A stretch of DNA of 64,000 nt. Origin: Alteromonas sp. KUL42 (GTDB lineage Bacteria; Pseudomonadota; Gammaproteobacteria; Enterobacterales; Alteromonadaceae). The first letter of the stretch is position 1, and each line of letters begins with the position of its first letter. Shown one piece after another: positions 50,860-59,264 of this stretch. The position numbers and the translations under genes are program-made. The DNA is taken from NCBI RefSeq assembly GCF_006538325.1, contig NZ_BJKK01000005.1:1-64000 (forward strand). The letters are read 5' to 3'. The notes beneath the pieces were generated by a model. The model was not told the DNA's origin and ran no database searches. It saw only the letters and a list, made by a program, of their open reading frames with translations.

Positions 50860-51564
50860 TTACTTCGACGCTGTAATGAAAGTGTAGAAACTCAAATGTT
50901 TATGGCCAATAAACGAACGCTTGACTTTAACATTGCTAAATTGATGTTTGATTAACTCAATAATATCTTCAGCAGTATTAATATGCTCATGACGAACCAA
51001 CTGCTTGTACGCTAAGCCTGTACGTAAACGATAAGAGATCCCTGTCGTTAGCCGCCAAGATAGCCCCCATAACGCTCCGCCTTCTGACGGTATTCCTACT
51101 TGCAATTGCCCATTGGGGGCCAGTAGTTGATGCATCAAAGCTAGCTCAGCTGGCAAATTTTCCATATGTTCAAAAGTAGCAATGGAAATTACTCGGTCAT
51201 ACTCTTTATTCGCTGGTACTTCAGACAAGCTCCCATAGAATGTATTCACTTTAGCCATTTCCGCCAATTGCTCTTCATACAAAAACTTAAGTGGCTCGAC
51301 AACATCGTAGTCGTCATTTAGTTCTTCAAAGCACAAATGATTCAGAGTTCCAGCCCCTACTTCTAAGGTTCTTCCCCCTTGGCCATCCGCGACCTTTTTA
51401 TGCATCCACCGCTCCATCCACAACGCAGCCTTACCAGCTAAACTAGCTGTGCTACTACGGTTTATTTTATAGTCGAGTTCATAGCGTTGATGATGTTGGG
51501 GGCTCATTGGGGGTCTTGTCTTGGGAAACTCAGACAATATCTGTTCAATGCTTTTTTTCTTCAC
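50860..51564 (-). CDS. SAM-dependent methyltransferase
   Basis: This encodes 234 residues. Motif I is T-L-E-V-G-A-G-T-L-N-H-L, a form with A-G-T in place of C-G-S; V-V-E-P follows strand 2 and A-T-F-E-H-M is the post-motif. It lacks membrane segments. It is packed between the desaturase (2 bp) and another methyltransferase (2 bp). Three methyltransferases in a row suggest stepwise methylation or members that have changed function. Acceptor unknown. Confidence 0.8.
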   Translation of the reverse strand: MKKKSIEQILSEFPKTRPPMSPQHHQRYELDYKINRSSTASLAGKAALWMERWMHKKVADGQGGRTLEVGAGTLNHLCFEELNDDYDVVEPLKFLYEEQLAEMAKVNTFYGSLSEVPANKEYDRVISIATFEHMENLPAELALMHQLLAPNGQLQVGIPSEGGALWGLSWRLTTGISYRLRTGLAYKQLVRHEHINTAEDIIELIKHQFSNVKVKRSFIGHKHLSFYTFITASK

Positions 51565-51566
51565 TC

Positions 51567-52271
51567 TTACTGCTCCAGATCGTATGTTTCTACATACACC
51601 CAGTCACCACCACATAAAGTTAATTCATAAGGTACAACAGGCTTTAATTTCTGCAATACACTGTAATTATAAGGGAAAAAGTGTACGTGCAGATCGTAGG
51701 TATAACGATATTCCCTTTGTCTCGGTAGCACTATTATCAATCTACTTCGACAAATACGACGCAACTCTTTTAGCGCTTCTTCAAAATCAATAATATGTTC
51801 TAACGTATGCGCGCTTATTACTGTATCAAACTGCTTATCGGTAAAAGGTGTGGCTGTAATATTGACGTTATGATATTCCAACTCATCGCTAGTGGGCGCA
51901 ATAAAATCGGCACCAACTACTTTAAGTGCAGGCTTCTTCTTCGCTATTAGTCTACAAAGGTGCCCACTACCGCAAGCAATATCTAAAACTGATTGCCCCT
52001 GTAAATAATCCAAAACCAAGTCAATAGATGCTTGATTCAAGTCTGTCTCGCGCTGCATATGCGCAGATTGGGTTTCTAAATAGATATCACGAATTTGACG
52101 AGAATCTAAATCATGCGCAGATGATTTGAAGTCCATAACTACTCGAGTTTTCCCTCGAAATAGTAGCCATATCAACGGGTACATGAAATAACGATTATCT
52201 CTTAAGACTGGTGGTATTAAGTTATCTAATACCCAGTTAATCTTAATCGTCACTGTTCTGTTCAGATTCAA
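51567..52271 (-). CDS. SAM-dependent methyltransferase, TTG start
   Basis: This encodes 234 residues. Motif I is V-L-D-I-A-C-G-S-G-H-L-C, followed by V-V-G-A-D-F and S-A-H-T-L-E-H-I. The first 45 residues hold a hydrophobic segment, P-L-I-W-L-L-F-R. The start is TTG at 52271 with GGAG six bases upstream, which overlaps the GT2 stop by 29 bp; GTG 52253 is possible. It is the first gene downstream of the Arn-like cassette and may methylate its sugar (inference). Confidence 0.8.
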   Translation of the reverse strand: MNLNRTVTIKINWVLDNLIPPVLRDNRYFMYPLIWLLFRGKTRVVMDFKSSAHDLDSRQIRDIYLETQSAHMQRETDLNQASIDLVLDYLQGQSVLDIACGSGHLCRLIAKKKPALKVVGADFIAPTSDELEYHNVNITATPFTDKQFDTVISAHTLEHIIDFEEALKELRRICRSRLIIVLPRQREYRYTYDLHVHFFPYNYSVLQKLKPVVPYELTLCGGDWVYVETYDLEQ

Positions 52272-53196
52272 CTACAGCTCCAAAATATAATGGTCGTTTT
52301 TTGGTTTCAATATGGATTTTTCCTACGTACTCACCAAGAATACCGAGTACCACTAACTGCACAGACCCCATAAAGACAATGGTCAAGATGGTAGTAGCGT
52401 AGCCGGTCCTACTATAATCATAAAACAAATACTGAACCAAAGTTACAACAGCTAAGATTAAAGAAAGAAATGCCGATGCAAGCCCTGTGTAAATGGCTAG
52501 ACGAAGTGGTTTAGTCGAAAACTGCAATATACTGCTAATAGCCAAGCCAAAAGACGATTTATAACTATATTTGCTGTTACCCGCGTAGCGCTCAGCCACC
52601 TCAAAATCAATAATCTTATAATTATTAATTCCGACGTAATGTAGCAAGCCACGAAATATTCTCTCTCTTTCATCTAACTGTTTTACTAACTCAACAAACT
52701 TGCGATCGAGCAGTTTAAAATCTGGATAATTCTTAGGAATACCCGTAGCGGATAATTTGTTGAGAAGCCAAAAATAGGCCGACTTTAAAGTTCGATAGAG
52801 CCATGTGTCTTCACTGTTTTTTCGACTTAAAACAAGTTCACTACCATCTAACCAATGATTAATAAACTTAGGTAGTAGTGCCGGAGGATGCTGTAAGTCA
52901 CCATCCATAAAAATCACTGCATCACCAGTAGCTACGTCCATACCAGCAGTCATCGCTACTTCATGGCCAAAATTTCTAAATAAATTAAATACCACTACTG
53001 TAGCCCAGCTGACTCTCTCTTTTACGTCTTTACTCACTATTAAAGTGTTATCCGTGCTTCCATCATTTACTAGTATCAGCTCAAATGACAATTCACCCGC
53101 ATAGCAACTTAATGCCGACTCAATTTCTTCGACGAGCTTAATAATGTTGTCTTGTTCATTGTAAAGAGACACCACAATACTGACTTTTTTCATCAT
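52243..53196 (-). CDS. Membrane-anchored GT2 glycosyltransferase (ArnC/CsbB/GtrB-like)
   Basis: This encodes 317 residues. GT2 signatures are S-I-V-V-S-L-Y-N-E-Q-D-N, V-N-D-G-S-T-D-N-T, R-N-F-G-H-E-V-A-M-T-A-G, M-D-G-D-L-Q-H-P-P and the Y-S-Y-K-S-S-F region before two C-terminal helices (about residues 230-290). This type transfers one sugar from a nucleotide to undecaprenyl phosphate, as ArnC does for formylated Ara4N and CsbB for GlcNAc. It is 1 bp after the small flippase-like gene. The product would be flipped and used by the YfhO-like protein in the same operon. Confidence 0.9.
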   Translation of the reverse strand: MMKKVSIVVSLYNEQDNIIKLVEEIESALSCYAGELSFELILVNDGSTDNTLIVSKDVKERVSWATVVVFNLFRNFGHEVAMTAGMDVATGDAVIFMDGDLQHPPALLPKFINHWLDGSELVLSRKNSEDTWLYRTLKSAYFWLLNKLSATGIPKNYPDFKLLDRKFVELVKQLDERERIFRGLLHYVGINNYKIIDFEVAERYAGNSKYSYKSSFGLAISSILQFSTKPLRLAIYTGLASAFLSLILAVVTLVQYLFYDYSRTGYATTILTIVFMGSVQLVVLGILGEYVGKIHIETKKRPLYFGAVVESEQNSDD

Positions 53197-53197
53197 T

Positions 53198-53539
53198 TTA
53201 GACTCTTTGAATATTCATAATGAAAAGACCCGAAACAATTAAAACTGCGCCTAAAATATGAGTAGTTGACAGTTGTTCGTTAAAGATTATTCGCCCCGCT
53301 AGTACTAAACCTAATGGAATCATTGCCGCCATTAATCCCGCCCAGAATAACTCTACATGCTGAAGTAACCGGACCCAAACCAACAGTGCACCAACTTGCA
53401 GCAGTGCACCCACAATCAACTTATAGTTAGTTGCCAAACTAACTAGATCAAAGGTCTTAAGCTCAGTGCTGGCCATTTTAAATAAAATATGAGCCAAAAT
53501 ATTGCTGAAAACCAGCGTAAAGACCAACACTATCTTCAT
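53198..53539 (-). CDS. Small EamA/SMR-type membrane protein (ArnE-like flippase subunit)
   Basis: This encodes 113 residues with four hydrophobic helices. The layout M-K-I-V-L-V-F-T-L-V...A-H-I-L-F-K-M-A and R-I-I-F-N-E-Q-L-S-T-T-H-I-L-G-A-V-L-I-V-S-G-L matches one half of an EamA transporter, like ArnE, ArnF and other small lipid-sugar flippases. Such proteins move undecaprenyl-phosphate sugars to the periplasmic face, often as dimers. Its place next to an ArnC-type GT2 supports that. Only one subunit is encoded, so a homodimer is expected. Confidence 0.85.
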   Translation of the reverse strand: MKIVLVFTLVFSNILAHILFKMASTELKTFDLVSLATNYKLIVGALLQVGALLVWVRLLQHVELFWAGLMAAMIPLGLVLAGRIIFNEQLSTTHILGAVLIVSGLFIMNIQRV

Positions 53540-53593
53540 TACTCATATACCTTTAACTATGCACATCGATTAGCGCATTCAAAAATCTTCATG

Positions 53594-54370
53594 TTAAACA
53601 AAACGCCCTCCTCTTTGTCTAAATTCCCGCCAATGTTCCTCTAGTGGCATAGAATAATAAGACTCCGCACCTATGTTATCGAACTCTGGCAATGAATTAT
53701 GTCTCAGATGTTCTAATGCTTCGATAAGCGCATCGGCACTTAAATCAAAGCACTGCAAATATAACTTGGCAATTGTGTCACCTGTATTAATAGGCACAAC
53801 CCGACGGCTAAGAATTCGGCCTTTATCTATCTCTTCGTCCATAGTATGGATCGTAACACCAGTCTGAGTCTCGCCATTGCGAAATGCTTGAAATACTGGC
53901 CATAAGCCGCCATAAGAGGGCAATAGTGCCGAATGGCGATTTATACAACAAAGCTTGGGTAAAGAAAGTAGCTTTTTACCAAAAATTAGGGAGTTTGAGC
54001 TAACAATAACATCAGGTTGCAAGCGTTCGAACTGCTCTAAATATTCGCTACGGTTAATATTACTTTCCACCTCAAAATAGTTAATATTGAAGTCTTTTAA
54101 CACAGAACGAACAGAATAATAACGCCCATTGCCTGATAAACCGCTCAAGTCAAGTAACTGAGCGCAGACTTTTTGGCTTCCCAGTTTCAATATTTCGCTT
54201 AACTTAAGAAGAAACCAGTGCTTTTTCATATATAGCTCGAGATTACTCTTGTCTGGCACTTTGGTTACCAAAGCCACAGCCACAACCTCATCTTTACAAT
54301 TCTGTAGAAACTTAGCCACAAAACCTGGGTGATAAAAGCAAGTTTCTTCTATTACTAAAACTAATCTCAC
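53594..54370 (-). CDS. Formyltransferase family protein (ArnA N-domain/Fmt-like)
   Basis: This encodes 258 residues. The formyltransferase catalytic residues align as N144 and H146 in C-I-N-R-H-S-A-L-L-P-S-Y-G-G and D182 in T-I-H-T-M-D-E-E-I-D-K-G, matching Asn102/His104/Asp140 of ArnA. The family moves a formyl group from 10-formyl-tetrahydrofolate to an amino group on a sugar or Met-tRNA. Here the context, a GT2 and a YdjC-type deacylase, points to an amino sugar. The start overlaps the upstream YdjC gene by 4 bp. Confidence 0.85.
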   Translation of the reverse strand: MRLVLVIEETCFYHPGFVAKFLQNCKDEVVAVALVTKVPDKSNLELYMKKHWFLLKLSEILKLGSQKVCAQLLDLSGLSGNGRYYSVRSVLKDFNINYFEVESNINRSEYLEQFERLQPDVIVSSNSLIFGKKLLSLPKLCCINRHSALLPSYGGLWPVFQAFRNGETQTGVTIHTMDEEIDKGRILSRRVVPINTGDTIAKLYLQCFDLSADALIEALEHLRHNSLPEFDNIGAESYYSMPLEEHWREFRQRGGRFV

Positions 54371-55275
54371 GATCGCGGCTTCTCAAAGTGCTTAACCACC
54401 CGCGCGAGAGCAGGGCTTTTCAATAGTGCCTTCTCTTTTTCACGGAATTCTGAACAGTAGTATTCAACTAAGTGAGGATACTTTTTCCATAGGGATGCAT
54501 CTTCCTTACTCGCGCCACCTGGATGCATTAAGATTTCAATCACTAACTCTTGGTTCGGATGTTTAGTATTTAATACTGTTAATGCCTTAGTAACACTCTC
54601 AATAGTTATATTGCCGGTAAACAAAACACCCACAAAAAAGTCTGGGCTCTTTATATGTGTTCCTTTCAACAATTTAATACATTTTTTAGCCAAGAAGTTC
54701 AGTAACAAATGCTTGATAAGATTCAAACCGAAATAATTAAGAATGCCCTTCCCTTTGATATGAAAAAAAAATGGCTCTCTAGCTATCCGAATATAACCAA
54801 TAGGAATTTCTTGATGTAACTCCATCAATAATTTGAAAATGAACGGGATCATATGAAAATGTTGATGACTATCGACGTGAAGTTCGCAATTAGGAGGCAA
54901 GTATTTAGCCACTGCCTGCATCTGAGCTCGCATTTCTGCCTTGACTTGAGCTGCGATAGCTTTTCTATTTTTGCTTGAAACGTAATATGCTGCGAACAAC
55001 GACTGAAAAGAGTGGCGAAAATAGCCCTGCTTATCAACGAGTAAGGGAACTTCATCAATACTCAGACACGCTGGCCCTTCCATCAAATTTATATGCACCG
55101 CAAGCCGGTAATTGCCGTTTAACTTATTGAATTCCTCAGCCGCATAATCAAATGCATGGCCATTAGCCATGATACTTGCACCGTTCAGTGGTAAATGTGA
55201 ACCAAAGCAATCGAGAATATTGTCGCTAATAGACCTAGAGTTTCCGAGGTCGTCGGCGTGAATCAAAAGCTTCAT
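54367..55275 (-). CDS. YdjC/ChbG/HpnK-family carbohydrate deacylase
   Basis: This encodes 302 residues. The YdjC signature is H-A-D-D-L-G (6-11), with H61-I-N-L and the metal-binding H-V-D-S-H-Q-H-F-H (133-141). ChbG deacetylates chito-oligosaccharides and HpnK deacetylates a GlcNAc-hopanoid. Placed between a formyltransferase and a YfhO-type enzyme, it could remove the formyl group after lipid loading, as the unrelated-by-family ArnD does. That role is inferred. The enzyme has no signal peptide, so it would act on the cytoplasmic face. Overlaps of 4 bp exist on both sides. Confidence 0.88.
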   Translation of the reverse strand: MKLLIHADDLGNSRSISDNILDCFGSHLPLNGASIMANGHAFDYAAEEFNKLNGNYRLAVHINLMEGPACLSIDEVPLLVDKQGYFRHSFQSLFAAYYVSSKNRKAIAAQVKAEMRAQMQAVAKYLPPNCELHVDSHQHFHMIPFIFKLLMELHQEIPIGYIRIAREPFFFHIKGKGILNYFGLNLIKHLLLNFLAKKCIKLLKGTHIKSPDFFVGVLFTGNITIESVTKALTVLNTKHPNQELVIEILMHPGGASKEDASLWKKYPHLVEYYCSEFREKEKALLKSPALARVVKHFEKPRS

Positions 55276-57539
55276 GACATTAACCTTTTGCTTTTGCGGC
55301 TCAAAATAATAAACAAACAGACCAATAAACTAAATAAACTGATAGAAGCACCAAGCAATAAACTATACGGTTGATATTTGAGTTCGACTCGATGCTGACC
55401 AGCTGCTAAAACCAACCCCCTAAGACTCACATTTGTGCGGATCAAAGAGTGCTCATTACCATCAATGTAGGCCTGCCAACCAACGGCATAATTCTCGCTA
55501 AGAACCAAAAAAGCAGCTCGCGGAGTGTGGATGTTAAGTTCAATGTTGTGGTTTGTTAGTCTTACTATTTCAACTTTTTGCTGAATTGATGAATCAGACA
55601 ACAACTCATCTTGGTTGCTATTCATCATGACATTTATTGGTCGTTCAACTAATGCCATACTTGTTGGTTCAAAAGTGCTGCCGTCAGGTAACTGCGACGT
55701 TCTGATAGAGGTCAGCATGGTGGGAATATCTTGAACCATGACTTGTTCAACCAACCAAGCACGAGGTAATACGGTCTTATTGCGATATACCCATGAGTTA
55801 CCCACTTGCTCTATGTATTCAAAACGGTTATCGGCTGTGCTAATAGGCTTGGCCGATGACACTAAGGAGGCTGACAACAAATCTAACGTGCGGTTATGAG
55901 TGTCAAACAAGTTTTCAGAAAAATTGCCACTATTGGTTATATCACTAAATAGTTGATACTGAGACAGTTGCAATGGCCCATAACCATTGACTGTAGCAAT
56001 GCCGTATATTCTAGCTTGTGAAGGTGTCAATACCTTAGACCAGAATCCATCCATCGCTGCGAATCGATGATTTGTTTCACCTAGCTCCTTTTTGTAGGCT
56101 ATATGGTGATTGTCCGGTTGTAAAAAATCCACTGGCACTGTCAAGTAGCGCCAAGGGAAGTACCAAGTCGAATAAGACAGATCTAAAATAAGGAAGGCGA
56201 TAAAAGCCAGCTTCAAACCTTTATTATTTAGCGTTTTTTTCCAAAACAGTATAATCAGTGATGACAAGCCTAAAAACACCAAAGGTATCAGTAGCGCCCA
56301 ATGTGTAAGGTTTCCGCTATAACGTTGGTACAAGTCGCCGTTTATAGTCCAGAATAGTAAACCAAGCACCAAGACTTGCAGCCCAAACACAATAATTAGA
56401 CGAGTAAATAAAGTTATGCTTTGGCGTTGTAGCGCTGCCAAACCAAGAGCTGCGAGTACAGCTGTGGCGAACGCTACAATCATCATTAAACGACCATGTG
56501 CTCGAAACAAATTAAACGCAGGAACTTGAAACGCCCACTTAAAAAATACAGTCGAATCTCCCAATGCCAAAACAAATGCAATTAATAACGCACAGAACCA
56601 ATAGCGGCAATTGATATCACTTTTCCAGTAATTAACACTGCCATAAACAGCCAACATAATAGATAGAAAACCGATAGAGCCGATGATCCCTCTTGAATGA
56701 GCTAAACCGAAAAATGGCCCACCATAGATTGATTCAGTCGAGCCTCCATAGATAAATGGGAAAAATAGCTGGGCTGATTGATTGGCAGGAAATGCGTAGC
56801 TACTAAATACCTCATAACTCATCGTTTGCTTGGTGCTGCTTTGGCCTAACTCAACCATAGGAATAACCTCAATGGCAGATAGACCTAAACCCAAAACCAC
56901 CGCAACTAAACATACTCCACAATAACGCACTGCACCAACACTTGAACTATTTGCCAATGCCAATACATAAAAGCCGGAGAACAACATTGTGTAAAAGGTT
57001 ATTTGTGGGTGGCCTGACAAGATACTTAATGCAGTGGCCAATACACAAAGTGAAAACCACAAGCGGCTTGGAGTTTCTCGTAATTCATGTAGGGACCAAA
57101 CTAACAAAGGCATCCAAGCGGTAGCGTGGATCATTGATAAATGGTCCACATTAATCATCATAAAGCCTGATAAGCCAAAAGTTAATCCACCCGCAAATGA
57201 GGCAAAACTCGATTGGCTAAGACGATAACAATAGCCGTAGGTAAACCATGCGGTCAGAATAAAACCAGAGAGTACAAAAATGTTATAACTGAAGTCATTC
57301 GGCAAAGAGGAAAATAAGTAGCGCAGTGGATAGCTATACTGCTTTTCTGGCGCAGCGAAAACAGGGTGGCCAGCGAAATATTCATTGGACCACAATTGTG
57401 GTGACGTGTAGAAATCCGATAGCGAACCATCAGAATAAAACAACTGGTCACCACCAAATATTACTGGACTAAAAAATACTGCATAAATCAGACAGTAGCT
57501 CAATAATGCAATAATGTAGTGACGATACTTAATGGTCAT
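55272..57539 (-). CDS. YfhO-family polytopic membrane protein, putative lipid-sugar transferase
   Basis: This encodes 755 residues with about 13 membrane helices and a C-terminal periplasmic beta domain (V-L-S-E-N-Y-A-V-G-W-Q-A-Y-I-D-G-N and G-Q-H-R-V-E-L-K-Y near the end) before a last helix. These are hallmarks of YfhO (PF09586) proteins. In Firmicutes, YfhO with the GT2 CsbB and a small flippase glycosylates lipoteichoic acid from undecaprenyl-phosphate sugar. Here the same three parts are in one operon, in an apparently Gram-negative genome, so the acceptor should be a periplasmic glycan or lipid A. Acceptor not shown. Confidence 0.88.
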   Translation of the reverse strand: MTIKYRHYIIALLSYCLIYAVFFSPVIFGGDQLFYSDGSLSDFYTSPQLWSNEYFAGHPVFAAPEKQYSYPLRYLFSSLPNDFSYNIFVLSGFILTAWFTYGYCYRLSQSSFASFAGGLTFGLSGFMMINVDHLSMIHATAWMPLLVWSLHELRETPSRLWFSLCVLATALSILSGHPQITFYTMLFSGFYVLALANSSSVGAVRYCGVCLVAVVLGLGLSAIEVIPMVELGQSSTKQTMSYEVFSSYAFPANQSAQLFFPFIYGGSTESIYGGPFFGLAHSRGIIGSIGFLSIMLAVYGSVNYWKSDINCRYWFCALLIAFVLALGDSTVFFKWAFQVPAFNLFRAHGRLMMIVAFATAVLAALGLAALQRQSITLFTRLIIVFGLQVLVLGLLFWTINGDLYQRYSGNLTHWALLIPLVFLGLSSLIILFWKKTLNNKGLKLAFIAFLILDLSYSTWYFPWRYLTVPVDFLQPDNHHIAYKKELGETNHRFAAMDGFWSKVLTPSQARIYGIATVNGYGPLQLSQYQLFSDITNSGNFSENLFDTHNRTLDLLSASLVSSAKPISTADNRFEYIEQVGNSWVYRNKTVLPRAWLVEQVMVQDIPTMLTSIRTSQLPDGSTFEPTSMALVERPINVMMNSNQDELLSDSSIQQKVEIVRLTNHNIELNIHTPRAAFLVLSENYAVGWQAYIDGNEHSLIRTNVSLRGLVLAAGQHRVELKYQPYSLLLGASISLFSLLVCLFIILSRKSKRLMS

Positions 57540-58588
57540 TTATCAATTTTGGCCAAACGAGTGCCTTCGATAGCATCCAAAAAGCCTTGTGTCATATTTT
57601 CGATTGTACAATACTCAGAATAATGGTCGAACGCAGCCTTGCCCAATGCTCTGGAATAATCAATATCAGTACAAAGTTTAACTAACGATTGCTCCAAAGA
57701 TCGTTGATTATCTTCACAAAACACACTGTTAACATTATTTTTGATGTTTGATTTTTCGCCGCCACTAATAGCATTTAACTTAGTTAAAAAGGGCACCCCA
57801 TATCCCAAACTTTGAAGCACCGCTAGCCCAGCCTGACCAAAAGAGACAGATACTATAGCGTGCTGATAGTATTCTTTTAACTTCTCTGGGTCATTGATTT
57901 TCCCGAGAAACTCTACTTCTGATCCCAAATTAAGCTGGCTAGACAATGATTTAAGTGACTCACCCTCACTGCCCTCACCAATGAAAGTCAAACGTATGTC
58001 TGCTGGGAGTTGTTGCTTAACGTTTGCAAATGCTTTTAGCAAAACATCATTCTCTTTACGTTTATTCAAGCTTCCAACAAACAATATACGATTTTTAACC
58101 GGTGACTCGAATGATCTGATCCTACTGCCAACATCAAAAGTGTTGTTACCTACATACATAGTTCGCTCTTCCAAACCATAATCTAGAAAATCCGCTAGAG
58201 CTTCATAGGTGTAGAAGACACTTGCATCAGCCCTTTTCATAAAAAAGGCCCTCACGTGATTTGCAATGCGACTATTGGTAATCCATGCTCCCCATAATAG
58301 ATGTTGTTGGCTAGATTTTTTAAATAATAAGTAAAGTAAAATATTCACCCAGCGAACATCAAATAAAGAGATTACAATGTCGTACTCATCGCTAAATACG
58401 GCATTGTATACGCCTGATTGAAACATAAAGGGGCCGAGCTTTTTCACTGGAGTAATTATTTCAGCGTACTTATCGTCTTCTGTTACGCTCGGTTGACCCG
58501 AATGCAAGACAGTGACCTGATACTTTTTCGCCAGCTGATTAAAAAAGGGCTTGCGATAGTGCAATATGTAATTATACAAAATCAGCAC
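57536..58588 (-). CDS. Family 4 glycosyltransferase
   Basis: This encodes 350 residues. It starts I-L-Y-N-Y-I-L-H-Y-R-K-P-F-F, typical of WcaA/WfgS-like GT4 enzymes. The donor domain shows F-V-G-S-L-N-K-R-K-E-N-D-V-L, I-G-E-G-S-E and V-S-F-G-Q-A-G-L-A-V-L-Q-S-L-G-Y-G-V-P-F-L, where the usual E-x7-E reads Q-x7-S, so the catalytic signature is altered. No signal or membrane helix. Its stop overlaps the YfhO start by 4 bp, so it belongs to the same transcript. Confidence 0.83.
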   Translation of the reverse strand: MLILYNYILHYRKPFFNQLAKKYQVTVLHSGQPSVTEDDKYAEIITPVKKLGPFMFQSGVYNAVFSDEYDIVISLFDVRWVNILLYLLFKKSSQQHLLWGAWITNSRIANHVRAFFMKRADASVFYTYEALADFLDYGLEERTMYVGNNTFDVGSRIRSFESPVKNRILFVGSLNKRKENDVLLKAFANVKQQLPADIRLTFIGEGSEGESLKSLSSQLNLGSEVEFLGKINDPEKLKEYYQHAIVSVSFGQAGLAVLQSLGYGVPFLTKLNAISGGEKSNIKNNVNSVFCEDNQRSLEQSLVKLCTDIDYSRALGKAAFDHYSEYCTIENMTQGFLDAIEGTRLAKIDK

Positions 58589-58644
58589 TTTCTTTTTTCT
58601 TCTACTTTTTCTACTCTTTTCATTCTTAGCCGTTCAATCAAACA

Positions 58645-59256
58645 TTATTTCATTTGTTCTAAAAACTTTTCAGGATCAGTGGCATATTGTCCTAGGTCAG
58701 ACAGTTTTTTATCATCTAAAGTCCACCACTTTGATGCCAGTAATCGTTCAATCAACTCAGGCTTAAACCTCATTCTCAGTATTTTAGCTGGATTACCAGC
58801 AACAATTGCATAAGGTGGAACGTCTTTAGTGACAATACTTCCCATTCCTATCACTGCACCGGTTCCGATCGTAACACCTTGTTTAACTATTACATTTTGA
58901 CCTATCCACACATCATTCCCAACCACAGATTGAAGAGGGGCCACTCTTTGATGCTCAGAGAACTTAGCTTTTACACTATCTCTGCCGTAGTAGAACACAG
59001 GTGAAGTTGAAATCCACTCTATCGGATGCATACCACCGCCAATAATTACACCATTAGCAATAGAGCAAAATGAGCCAATATCAACATTACTCATATCGCA
59101 GTTGTAGCCGCAAAATGAATGCCGATCCATGCGTACATTCACCATTTGACTGCCAGGTTCAACCTTAGAGGTTGAGTGAATGGTCGAATTGTACAACGAA
59201 GTACCACGAGTTTTCTTAATAAACTTGGCATATAAATAGGCGATTGAGAATTTCAT
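58645..59256 (-). CDS. CatB/XAT-type hexapeptide O-acetyltransferase
   Basis: This encodes 203 residues. The beta-helix core contains C-S-I-A-N-G-V-I-I-G-G-G-M-H-P-I-E-W, where the His is the catalytic residue of the xenobiotic acetyltransferase group, then V-G-N-D-V-W-I-G-Q-N-V-I-V-K-Q-G-V-T-I-G and V-A-G-N-P-A-K-I-L-R. It acetylates hydroxyls of sugars in O-antigens. It is 8 bp from the asparagine-synthase gene and 56 bp from the GT4 downstream. Confidence 0.88.
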   Translation of the reverse strand: MKFSIAYLYAKFIKKTRGTSLYNSTIHSTSKVEPGSQMVNVRMDRHSFCGYNCDMSNVDIGSFCSIANGVIIGGGMHPIEWISTSPVFYYGRDSVKAKFSEHQRVAPLQSVVGNDVWIGQNVIVKQGVTIGTGAVIGMGSIVTKDVPPYAIVAGNPAKILRMRFKPELIERLLASKWWTLDDKKLSDLGQYATDPEKFLEQMK

Positions 59257-59264
59257 GCTCTATC

